From CAZKGE01 sp964636405 (GTDB lineage Bacteria > Bacillota > Clostridia > Christensenellales > CAG-138), in NCBI GenBank assembly GCA_964636405.1, contig CAZWSI010000010.1:1-64000 (forward strand): a stretch of 64,000 nucleotides of DNA, written 5' to 3'. The notes below the pieces were generated by a model. That model searched no databases. It worked only from the letters and a program-made list of their open reading frames with translations, and had not been told where the DNA came from. The translations under genes and the position numbers were made by a program. Below are positions 57,503 to 64,000 of this stretch, piece by piece. Each line of letters opens with the position of its first letter. Positions within the stretch are counted from its first letter, which is position 1.

Positions 57503-59518
57503 TTGAACAGAAAGATCATTACGGCGTTGATATGGGTGCTGCTCTTTGCCGCCATCATCATGATGGTAACGGGGCTTAACCCATCCAAGCAAGAGCCGGA
57601 CACACTCGATTACGACGCGTTCCTTGCGCTGGTGCAGAACACCGAGTCCGGGGGCGAGGGCAAAACCGTCAAGGCCATCCAGATTACCTATCGCGAGGTA
57701 TACGGCCTGTACGGGGACAGCCAGTACGAAATGAAGGACCTGCCCAAAAAGGCGGAGTTCTACGCGGTGATTCCGTCGGAATCTACCTTCCGCGCGGACA
57801 TGGCGGCCATCGTCTTTAACCTCAACCGGGACAAGTATGAAAGCGTGGATTCGATCTCGACCTCGGATTACAGCTTTGCGTACGAATCGCGCATCGTGGA
57901 GGAATCCATCTGGTCGCTGATTCTGCCGTATCTCATCATATTCGGCGTGTTCGCGGTCTTCTACTATTTTATGATGCGCCAGCAGGGCGGCGGCAAGCAG
58001 ATGATCAACTTCGGCAAGTCGCGCGCCCGGCTTCAGACGGCGGATAAAATGCAGGTGACCTTTGCCGACGTTGCGGGCGCGGATGAGGAGAAGGACGAGC
58101 TCAAGGAGATCGTCGAATTCATGCGCGACCCCTCCCGCTTTAACGAGATTGGCGCGCGCATCCCCAAGGGCGTGTTGCTCGTCGGCCCGCCGGGCACAGG
58201 CAAAACCCTGCTTGCAAAGGCTGTGGCCGGGGAGGCCAAGGTGCCCTTCTTCTCCATCTCCGGTTCGGATTTTGTGGAGATGTTCGTCGGCGTGGGCGCG
58301 TCCCGCGTGCGCGATTTGTTTACGACGGCCAAAAGAAGCACCCCGGCCGTGGTGTTTATCGACGAGATCGACGCCGTGGGCAGGCACCGCGGCGCGGGCA
58401 TGGGCGGCGGCCACGACGAGCGCGAGCAAACCCTCAACCAGCTCCTCGTGGAGATGGACGGCTTTGCGCCCAACGAGGGCATCATCGTGATTGCGGCGAC
58501 CAACCGGCCCGACATCCTCGACCCCGCGCTGCTCCGCCCCGGCCGTTTCGACCGGCAGATCACCGTGGGCTATCCGGACGTGAAGGGCCGCGAGGAAATC
58601 CTCAAGGTGCACGCTCGCAACAAGCCTCTGGGCAGCGACGTGGAATTGGCAGTGCTTGCCAAGCGCACGCCCGGCTTTACGGGCGCCGATTTGGAGAACG
58701 TGCTCAACGAGGCGGCCATCCTCACCGCGCGCGCGGGCAGGAAGCAGCTTACCATGACGGAGATGGAGGAAGCCATCACCCGCGTGCAGATGGGCCCCGA
58801 AAAGCGCAGCCGCGTGATTACCGAGGCGGACAAGCGCATCACGGCCTATCACGAGGCGGGGCACGCCGTTGTGGCGCTCAAGCTCCCCGGGTGCGACCCG
58901 GTGCACGAGGTGTCCATCGTGCCGCGCGGCTTGGCGGCGGGCTATACCATGTATCTGCCCAAAGAGGATACGATGCACGTAACCAAGCTCAAGCTGGAGG
59001 ATCGCATCGCCATGGCCCTTGGCGGCCGCGTGGCCGAGCAGCTCAAGTTTGAGGACGTTTCCACCGGCGCGTATAACGATTTGCAGCGCTCCAGCGACAT
59101 CGCGCATAAAATGGTCACCGAATACGGTATGTCGGATTCCATCGGCCCCATCTTCCTGGGCGGTCAGGAGGAGGTCTTTATCGCCAAGGACTGGGGGCAT
59201 CAGCGGAATTATTCCGAGTCCCTTGCCGCCCGCGTGGACGACGAGGTGCGCCGCATACTCGATACGCAGTATGCCCGCGCCCGCACGGCCATCGAGGCGG
59301 ATATGCCCGCGCTCGACCGCGTGGCCGATATGCTCATGGAATACGAGCGCGTAACGGGCGAGGAGTTCGAGGCCGTATACAAGGGCGCGGACCCCGCGGA
59401 GGTCATTCGGCCCAAAGAGAACCCGCAGCAGCAGGAAGCGGCGGAACAGCCCGCCGGAGAAACGGCGGCGGAGACGCCCGATCAAGCGGCGGCCAAGCAG
59501 GAAACCCAAGAAGAATAA
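57503..59518 (+). CDS. ftsH: ATP-dependent zinc metalloprotease FtsH
   Basis: A membrane-anchored AAA+ protease (671 residues) that removes damaged membrane proteins and regulators. Two helices (residues about 5-25 and 130-155) flank an extracytoplasmic domain. The AAA+ module has Walker A GPPGTGKT (228-235), Walker B VVFIDEIDAVG and the second region of homology ATNRPDILDPALLRPGRFDR. The zinc site is HEAGH (450-454). The start is TTG at 57503 after GGAGGAAGGA. The tail is rich in Glu, Ala and Gln. A terminator follows. Confidence 0.97.
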   Translation: MNRKIITALIWVLLFAAIIMMVTGLNPSKQEPDTLDYDAFLALVQNTESGGEGKTVKAIQITYREVYGLYGDSQYEMKDLPKKAEFYAVIPSESTFRADMAAIVFNLNRDKYESVDSISTSDYSFAYESRIVEESIWSLILPYLIIFGVFAVFYYFMMRQQGGGKQMINFGKSRARLQTADKMQVTFADVAGADEEKDELKEIVEFMRDPSRFNEIGARIPKGVLLVGPPGTGKTLLAKAVAGEAKVPFFSISGSDFVEMFVGVGASRVRDLFTTAKRSTPAVVFIDEIDAVGRHRGAGMGGGHDEREQTLNQLLVEMDGFAPNEGIIVIAATNRPDILDPALLRPGRFDRQITVGYPDVKGREEILKVHARNKPLGSDVELAVLAKRTPGFTGADLENVLNEAAILTARAGRKQLTMTEMEEAITRVQMGPEKRSRVITEADKRITAYHEAGHAVVALKLPGCDPVHEVSIVPRGLAAGYTMYLPKEDTMHVTKLKLEDRIAMALGGRVAEQLKFEDVSTGAYNDLQRSSDIAHKMVTEYGMSDSIGPIFLGGQEEVFIAKDWGHQRNYSESLAARVDDEVRRILDTQYARARTAIEADMPALDRVADMLMEYERVTGEEFEAVYKGADPAEVIRPKENPQQQEAAEQPAGETAAETPDQAAAKQETQEE

Positions 59519-59528
59519 ACGAAAGCGG

Positions 59529-59553
59529 GGGCGGCGGCAAGCCGCCCTCTTTT
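59529..59553 (+). terminator. Probable terminator after ftsH
   Basis: GGGCGGC / GCCGCCC with a GGCAA loop, followed by TCTTTTG. It lies directly before the next start codon, so some read-through is needed unless a promoter is hidden there. Confidence 0.65.
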
Positions 59554-59561
59554 GCGGCGGT

Positions 59562-60404
59562 ATGGAAGAAACGTTTCACCCTTACGATTTGCACACCCAC
59601 AGCCTGTATTCCGACGGGGACCGGACGCCCGGGGCGCTTGTCGCGCTCGCCCGGGAAAAGGGCCTTGCGATGCTGGCCGTGACGGATCACGACAGCGTGG
59701 ACGGCGTACGGGAGGCCGTGGCGGCCGGGCGGGAAGCGGGGCTTGCCGTGATCCCCGCCGTGGAGATGGATACCGAATGGCCCACGGAGCTCCATATGCT
59801 GGGCTACGGCATAGACACGGAAAACGCTGCGCTGTGCGCGGCGCTTGCCGAAATCACGTGCCGCAAGATCGAACGCAACGCGGAGATATTCCGGCTGCTG
59901 CGCGGCCTTGGCATGGACGCGGAGCCGTATGTCCGCTGCTCGCTGGGGCGCGTAACGCGGCTGCACATTGCGCGCGCGCTTTGCGAAGGCGGCTATACGA
60001 AAACGACGGCCGAGGCGTTTGAACGCTTTCTTGGCCGGGGGCGGCCCGCGCACGCCAATCTTGTGCGCTTTCCGCCAGAGAAGGTTATGTCGCTTCTCCG
60101 GGGCGCGGGCGGGCGCTGCGTGCTGGCGCACCCCTGCTATCTGCCGGGAAACGAGCAGGCGGTGGTGGATCAGCTGATGCGTTGGGGTCTTGAAGGCCTC
60201 GAGGCCTACTATCCGGGCAGCACGCCCGGGAAAACGAGGCTGTTTTGCAGCATTGCCGCGCGGGGCGGCCTGCTGGTGACGGCCGGGAGCGATTTTCACG
60301 GGGTGAACCGCCCCGGCAATCCGCTCGGCGGCGCATGGCAGCCCGTCCCCGCGCTGGAGGAGAGCTATCGTTTCATGCTTGATTTGTGCCAAACCGGCGA
60401 ATAG
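59562..60404 (+). CDS. PHP-domain phosphoesterase (RnaM/Trph-like)
   Basis: A 280-residue PHP metal-dependent phosphoesterase. The metal ligands appear as DLHTHSLYSDG, AVTDHDSVDGV, PAVEMDTE, LAHPCYLP and GSDFHG. This order matches 3',5'-nucleoside bisphosphate phosphatases and the 5'-3' exonuclease RnaM. The ATG at 59562 has only a weak ribosome site (GCGGCGG, 3 nt away), so the start is less sure. It follows ftsH after 43 bp and is convergent with yunB. Confidence 0.9.
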   Translation: MEETFHPYDLHTHSLYSDGDRTPGALVALAREKGLAMLAVTDHDSVDGVREAVAAGREAGLAVIPAVEMDTEWPTELHMLGYGIDTENAALCAALAEITCRKIERNAEIFRLLRGLGMDAEPYVRCSLGRVTRLHIARALCEGGYTKTTAEAFERFLGRGRPAHANLVRFPPEKVMSLLRGAGGRCVLAHPCYLPGNEQAVVDQLMRWGLEGLEAYYPGSTPGKTRLFCSIAARGGLLVTAGSDFHGVNRPGNPLGGAWQPVPALEESYRFMLDLCQTGE

Positions 60405-60421
60405 GGCTTTGCCTGCGCCGC

Positions 60422-61069
60422 CTAATCCCCCGGCACGAGGTTTAGCAGATCCTCCTCGTTTGCCACATTGGTGTAAGCGTCCGGCACGTCGCCAACGATA
60501 ATATTCTCGGCAATCGCCGCCCAGGCCTCCACCTGCAGGGTGTGCGATTCGCCCGGCAGGATTACGCGCACAGTGGCGGTGAGCTTGAGATTGATCCGGT
60601 GCAGGGTCTGGTTGATGCCGGCGGAGCGGAATTCGCTTTCAAAGGAGCTGCGCACCGCGCCGGCCGGCGTAAATTTGAGCCGGAGCTTTGGCCCCATGCC
60701 TGCAAACAGGGGAATACCCGAAATGGTTCCGATGGGCACGGATACGCCCTGCTCGCCAAGCTCCGCGATGCGCTCCTGCGCGGCGTCGGCGCAGGAGGCG
60801 GCCATGGCGTTGAGGCGCGGGCTGTTCGCCTGCAAAAGATAGACCCGCGTTTCCGTGGCGTATATATTAATGAGCTCGTTATAATCGCTGTCGGCGGCAA
60901 TGTCGAGGATGGCGTCGTTCATGGCTTTGGCCGCGACCGACTGCACGCGCGCGTCGGAAAGCCCGGCCAGCACGGGCCGCAGGTTCTTGTTGAAGTACCC
61001 GAAGGCGAGCAGCAGCGCAAGCAAAGCCGCCCCGGCGGCAATCAGCGCCCGCTTTCCGCCTTTCTTCAT
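60422..61069 (-). CDS. yunB: Sporulation protein YunB
   Basis: A 215-residue protein with one N-terminal helix (residues 8-27) and the YunB family body, with SVAAKAMNDAILDIA, NSPRLNAMAASCADAAQERI, GTISGIPLFAGMGP, and a C-terminal VPDAYTNV. In Bacillus subtilis yunB is under sigma-E and is needed for normal spores. GGAGGTG lies 8 nt upstream of the ATG at 61067-61069. It diverges from the PRPP synthetase gene. Confidence 0.92.
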   Translation of the reverse strand: MKKGGKRALIAAGAALLALLLAFGYFNKNLRPVLAGLSDARVQSVAAKAMNDAILDIAADSDYNELINIYATETRVYLLQANSPRLNAMAASCADAAQERIAELGEQGVSVPIGTISGIPLFAGMGPKLRLKFTPAGAVRSSFESEFRSAGINQTLHRINLKLTATVRVILPGESHTLQVEAWAAIAENIIVGDVPDAYTNVANEEDLLNLVPGD

Positions 61070-61184
61070 ATCCGCACCACCTCCGTATACCATATTCCGC
61101 GCCGAAGGCAAACGTGATTCCTGCAATTCTTTCTTGGGTGCAGGAATTCTTGCAAATTTATAACACAAATTCCGCCAAAGGCGG

Positions 61185-61213
61185 TTGTCGAAACAAGGAA
61201 TTGCTGTTATACT
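61185..61213 (+). promoter_or_regulatory. Sigma-A promoter of the PRPP synthetase-like gene
   Basis: TTGTCG, 17 bp, TATACT, 56 bp upstream of the start. The 199-bp divergent region also holds a CCGCC-AAA-GGCGG palindrome just before the -35. Confidence 0.7.
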
Positions 61214-61268
61214 AACTCCGTACGCATCATATTGCGCGTGGTATTTACGCGCGGAAAGAGGCTGCACC

Positions 61269-62282
61269 ATGTACACCGGCGCGGGCATTATCAAGATTTT
61301 TGCGGGGAGCACCGGGCAGAACTTTGCCAGAAAAATGTGCGCGTATCTCGGCACACAGCTAGGCGACGCGACGACGATCCGTTTTTCCGAGGGGAACCTC
61401 TTTGTTCGTGTCAACGAATCGATTCGTGACAAGGACGTATACATCGTTCAGCCCATCGGGCGGCAGCCAAACGACGAGTTTGTGGAGCTTTTGTTCTGGA
61501 TTGACGCGTTCCGCCGCGCGAGCGCCAATTCGATCACGGCCATCATTCCCTATTTTTCCTATGCCAAGGGCGATAAAAAGGACGAGCCGCGCGTTTCCAT
61601 CCGGGCGCGCGTGTGCGCCGACTGCATCGAGGCCGAGGGCGTGGACCGCATCATCACCATGGATTTGCACGCGCCGCAGGTGCAGGGCTTCTTTATGCAG
61701 CCTGTGGATCACCTGTACGCCAAAACGCTTTTGTGCGAATATATTCGCCGGCAGGGCATTGTCGATGAAAATCTCGTGGTGGTTTCGCCGGACGCGGGTT
61801 CGGCCAAGCGCGCGCGCGAATATGCCACGGAGCTGAAGTGCCCGGTGGCCATCGGCGATAAAATGCGCTACGGGCACGACGAAAACGCCAAGGTGCTGGA
61901 GATTATCGGGGATGTGAAGGGCAAAAACTGCCTCGTCATCGACGATTTCTCCATTTCGGGCGGCACGCTCGTGGACGTGTCCTACGGACTTAGGGACAAG
62001 GGCGCAAAGAAAATCTACGCCGCCCTTTCGCACAACATGCTCAGCGCCCCCGGCCTGAAAAAGATCGAGGAGAGCCCCATCGAGTTCCTCGTTTCCACCG
62101 ATACGGTGGAGTGCCCCGACGCGCATCTGTCCACCAAGCTGCGCTTTATTTCGGCCGCGCCCATGTTCGCGCAGGCGGTCAAGATCATTCATGACCGCGC
62201 GCCCATCAGCTCCATGTTTGAGCAGCGCATGAGCAAGCGCCTCATGGAAATGAGCTTTACGGAGCAGCAAACGCTCCTGTAA
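61269..62282 (+). CDS. prs: Ribose-phosphate pyrophosphokinase (divergent PRPP synthetase)
   Basis: A 337-residue member of the PRPP synthetase family, which makes PRPP from ribose-5-phosphate and ATP. The fold is clear from FAGSTGQNFARKM, FSEGNLFVRVNESI, MDLHAPQVQGFF (Asp132-His134 region) and VVSPDAGSAKRA. Differences from the classical enzyme: the PRPP-binding loop is VIDDFSISGGTL (usual VDDxxDTxGT), and the flexible loop is YSYAKGDKKDEPR-like. These recall the phosphate-independent class II or uncharacterised paralogues, so this may not be the only Prs of the cell. ATG at 61269 with AAAGAGG upstream is preferred. Confidence 0.88.
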   Translation: MYTGAGIIKIFAGSTGQNFARKMCAYLGTQLGDATTIRFSEGNLFVRVNESIRDKDVYIVQPIGRQPNDEFVELLFWIDAFRRASANSITAIIPYFSYAKGDKKDEPRVSIRARVCADCIEAEGVDRIITMDLHAPQVQGFFMQPVDHLYAKTLLCEYIRRQGIVDENLVVVSPDAGSAKRAREYATELKCPVAIGDKMRYGHDENAKVLEIIGDVKGKNCLVIDDFSISGGTLVDVSYGLRDKGAKKIYAALSHNMLSAPGLKKIEESPIEFLVSTDTVECPDAHLSTKLRFISAAPMFAQAVKIIHDRAPISSMFEQRMSKRLMEMSFTEQQTLL

Positions 62283-62306
62283 ACCTGCTTTTTTAAACAA
62301 GAAAGC

Positions 62307-62356
62307 CCGGCGGAAAGGCCCGCGCGTGAAGCGGTCTTTGATCGCCGGGTTTTGTT
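62307..62356 (+). terminator. Intrinsic terminator after prs
   Basis: CCCGGCG (62307-62313) pairs with CGCCGGG (62344-62350), followed by TTTTG. The 30-nt loop holds its own CCGC...GCGG stem. Confidence 0.7.
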
Positions 62357-62373
62357 TTGCCCGCCGGCGGAGC

Positions 62374-62928
62374 TTACTCGTCCAGCATCTTTCCTAAAAA
62401 CGCGGCGGCCACCTCGCAGGATTTGACGGCGGCCGGATCGATGCCGCCGCACGCTTCCTTGGAGAGCACGAGCACCGCGCCGATGGCGCCCCCAAGCGAC
62501 ACGATGGGCACGAGCGCCATGGCCGTGTAGGGATTGGGGGAATCCTTCGTGCCTGTGACGCGCAGCATGCCGCCGTCGCCCGCGCTGCGCACCAGCACCG
62601 CCTTTGCCAGCACCGCCTGCTCCAAATCGGCGGAGAGGGGCTGCTCGAGCAGCTCCTTGCGGCTGTTGCCCGCCGCTGCGATGAAGCTGTCCTTGTCGCA
62701 TATGGCCGCAAGCAGCCCGTAGGTCTGGTTCAGCGCGGCTGTAAGCTCCGCCGCAAAGCCGGACAGCTCGCCTACCGGCGAGTATTTTTTCAAAATGACC
62801 TCGCCGCCCCGGTCGGTAAAGATCTCCAGCGGGTCGCCCTCGCGAATGCGGAGCGTCCGCCGTATTTCCTTGGGAATCACCACCCTGCCCAACTCGTCGA
62901 TGCGTCTGACTATGCCCGTTGCCTTCAC
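62374..62928 (-). CDS. spoVT: Stage V sporulation protein T
   Basis: A 184-residue forespore regulator. It has an N-terminal AbrB-type swapped-hairpin DNA-binding domain (KATGIVRRIDELGRVVIPKE, residues 2-21, then RRTLRIREGDPLEIF) and a C-terminal GAF-like domain. SpoVT tunes sigma-G genes during spore maturation. The start is GTG at 62926-62928 with AAGGAGG upstream. It is convergent with prs. Its promoter is not clear; a sigma-G site was not identified with confidence. Confidence 0.96.
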   Translation of the reverse strand: MKATGIVRRIDELGRVVIPKEIRRTLRIREGDPLEIFTDRGGEVILKKYSPVGELSGFAAELTAALNQTYGLLAAICDKDSFIAAAGNSRKELLEQPLSADLEQAVLAKAVLVRSAGDGGMLRVTGTKDSPNPYTAMALVPIVSLGGAIGAVLVLSKEACGGIDPAAVKSCEVAAAFLGKMLDE

Positions 62929-62969
62929 TGTTTTCCTCCTTCTTGAAATCCAGCTTTAGTTTTTGCACA

Positions 62970-63018
62970 CGGAATAGAATTATGCGGAAAATGCGGAATT
63001 CCACGGAAAAGACGGAAA
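62970..63018. repeat. Phased CGGAA repeats upstream of spoVT
   Basis: CGGAA occurs at 62970, 62985, 62994, 63004 and 63013; the last four are 9 to 10 bp apart, about one helical turn. No ORF covers them convincingly. The stretch 63019-63181 shows nothing else I can support. Confidence 0.5.
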
Positions 63019-63181
63019 AGCCTTGCAGCATGCGGCCTTGCGGACGCGACGCTGACCCAGCAAGGCGTTTATGCAAATGCCCATGGCTTTCGCGGCCCCG
63101 AAAGCATCCTTGCGCGCGTGGGCTTGTTTGCCCATCAAGCGCCTTGCCGCCTTCGCTCCGCCGCAACTTTTCACGCCGCTC

Positions 63182-63211
63182 TTGAAATAGGAAGGGGCCC
63201 CATTGTATAAT
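63182..63211 (+). promoter_or_regulatory. Sigma-A promoter of the REC-GGDEF gene
   Basis: TTGAAA, 18 bp, TATAAT. Transcription should begin near 63218, which gives a leader of about 280 nt. Confidence 0.8.
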
Positions 63212-63328
63212 TGTTTCGAGGAGATTACGCCGGTTTCGACAGGGCTTTGCCGCTTGCCGGTTTCTTCTGTATCAAAGCGCAGGAAAGGCGCGCATTGACG
63301 GCTGCCCAAGGGCGGTTTACAATGAAAA

Positions 63329-63412
63329 CAGTTTAACATGGGGGCACGGCGGGATTCCCGCTTCGCAAAGCTATAGGGCCATTCACAAAAGAACGGCAGC
63401 CAGTTGCATGAC
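63329..63412 (+). promoter_or_regulatory. Candidate c-di-GMP-I (GEMM)-like riboswitch
   Basis: The leader contains CGCAAAGCTATAGGGCC (63364-63380) and, after a short loop, ACGGCAGCCAGTTGC (63393-63407), which closely match the 3' half of c-di-GMP-I riboswitches in Clostridia. Upstream, GGGGGCA and a GCGGG-ATT-CCCGC hairpin take the place of the AGGGCAAACC strand and the GAAA-capped stem, so the 5' half deviates and may be a variant class. The hairpin ACGTC-TTT-GACGT and a T-rich tract follow before the start codon. The controlled gene encodes a GGDEF protein, which fits c-di-GMP feedback. Confidence 0.6.
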
Positions 63413-63498
63413 AAAACGTCTTTGACGTCTGCCGACACGCGCGGTGGGCGTTTATTGTTTTTAGCGCTGCGGCAAAAGCGGCAATGGAGGACGAAACC

Positions 63499-64000
63499 AT
63501 GGCGAGAAGGATACTGATCGTTGACGATCTGGCCGCAAACCGGCTTATACTGAAGAAGCTGCTGGGCGCGGACTACGACACGGTCGAGGCTGAAAACGGA
63601 TACGAGGCGCTGCGCGTCCTTCAGCACAGCTATAAATCCATTTCGGCAATCTTGTTGGATATCGTGATGCCCGTTATGGACGGGTATGAGACGCTGCGGA
63701 GCATCCGGCAGAATCCGTTGTGGTCGCACCTCCCCGTCGTCATCGTCACGGGCACGGAGAATGAAAGCGACCGCGTAAAGGCCATTTCACTCGGCGCAAA
63801 CGATTTTATCACGAAGCCGTATCATCCTGATCTGGTCAAGCACAGCCTTCGCAATGCGATTCAGCTTCGGGAAACGGCGTCCATCCTCAACGCCATTCAG
63901 AAGGACAAGTTGACGGGGCTGTATAACCGCGAATGCTTCTTTGAAAAGGCCGCCGAGATAATTCAGAGCCATGACGCGGGAGCCTATGTCATGGCCTGTA
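63499..64000 (+). CDS. Response regulator with GGDEF domain (partial, 3' end beyond window)
   Basis: The first 167 residues of a REC-GGDEF protein. The receiver domain has the acidic pair Asp9-Asp10, phosphoacceptor Asp54 (LLDIVMPVMDG), Thr84 and Lys106 (FITKPYHP). The GGDEF domain starts at DKLTGLYNRECFFEKA; its active-site loop lies off the right edge. Such proteins make c-di-GMP when phosphorylated. The ATG at 63499 follows ATGGAGGAC. A candidate c-di-GMP riboswitch in the leader suggests self-limiting control. A downstream EAL or other domain cannot be excluded. Confidence 0.93.
   Translation, partial: MARRILIVDDLAANRLILKKLLGADYDTVEAENGYEALRVLQHSYKSISAILLDIVMPVMDGYETLRSIRQNPLWSHLPVVIVTGTENESDRVKAISLGANDFITKPYHPDLVKHSLRNAIQLRETASILNAIQKDKLTGLYNRECFFEKAAEIIQSHDAGAYVMAC

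Noticed and set aside
56843..59509. Very long (888-codon) ORF antisense to ftsH
   Set aside because: It mirrors the codon pattern of ftsH and hpt; the plus-strand proteins have complete family motifs. The same applies to long antisense ORFs over secA, dinB, pepF, the lipoprotein at 23.6-24.9 kb, and other genes.
63180..63498. Possible tmRNA gene (ssrA)
   Set aside because: Only the 5' signature GGTTTCGACAGGG is present. There is no tag reading frame, no T-arm (GTTCGA) and no 3' acceptor partner before the coding region at 63499.

Overview
The window looks like a draft assembly (two N gaps) of a GC-rich, spore-forming Bacillota, most likely class Clostridia. Reasons: sporulation genes (SpoVT, YunB, a YlmC/YmxH-type protein), gene neighbourhoods typical of Bacillota (secA-prfB, tilS-hpt-ftsH, ftsK-rimO-pgsA-cinA), strong Shine-Dalgarno sites, sigma-A promoters and intrinsic terminators. 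I cannot name a genus. No rRNA, tRNA, CRISPR array, transposase or prophage was seen. Most of the window is core chromosome with a few accessory inserts.

Left to right: secA-prfB (minus strand, prfB cut by the window edge) is preceded by a 67-bp tandem repeat interrupted by a 100-N gap. Next come a membrane protein/HTH pair, a LexA-controlled DinB-type polymerase with a small partner, PepF, and a small unknown gene behind a run of five hairpins. A plus-strand run purA-purB-(His-rich protein)-cooT-DUF5054-vanZ meets an ABC-F ribosome-protection gene on the other strand; that gene has a long leader with a three-codon leader peptide and a hairpin. An ECF sigma factor overlaps a membrane-anchored beta-propeller protein (candidate anti-sigma/sensor). 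DUF2804, HAD and secreted-nuclease genes follow.

From 23.5 to 36.5 kb the minus strand dominates: a lipoprotein/membrane-protein pair, fba, a NitT/SsuBC-type ABC pair without a binding protein, and a nucleoside-salvage operon (BMP lipoprotein, ATPase, two permeases, thymidine kinase, deoxyribosyltransferase-like protein). The ATPase is broken only by a 10-N gap. Plus-strand plsY, rpsU, ylmC, nrdR-pgeF, a PpiC-type lipoprotein and a heterodimeric ABC exporter are interspersed or follow.

The minus-strand operon ftsK-rimO-pgsA-cinA, joined by 4-bp overlaps, ends in two acetyltransferases, one of which resembles aminoglycoside AAC(6')-I enzymes. The last part holds a 2-hydroxyacid dehydrogenase, a SIMPL protein, a large membrane protein, radC, tilS-hpt-ftsH, a PHP phosphoesterase, yunB, a variant PRPP synthetase and spoVT. 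At the right edge a response-regulator/GGDEF gene, cut by the window end, sits behind a roughly 280-nt leader that contains a candidate c-di-GMP-I-like riboswitch.

The most interesting items are the candidate c-di-GMP riboswitch on a GGDEF gene, the ABC-F attenuation leader, the ECF/propeller pair, the CooT/His-rich metal pair, the AAC(6')-like gene inside a housekeeping operon, and the repeat array in the secA leader.
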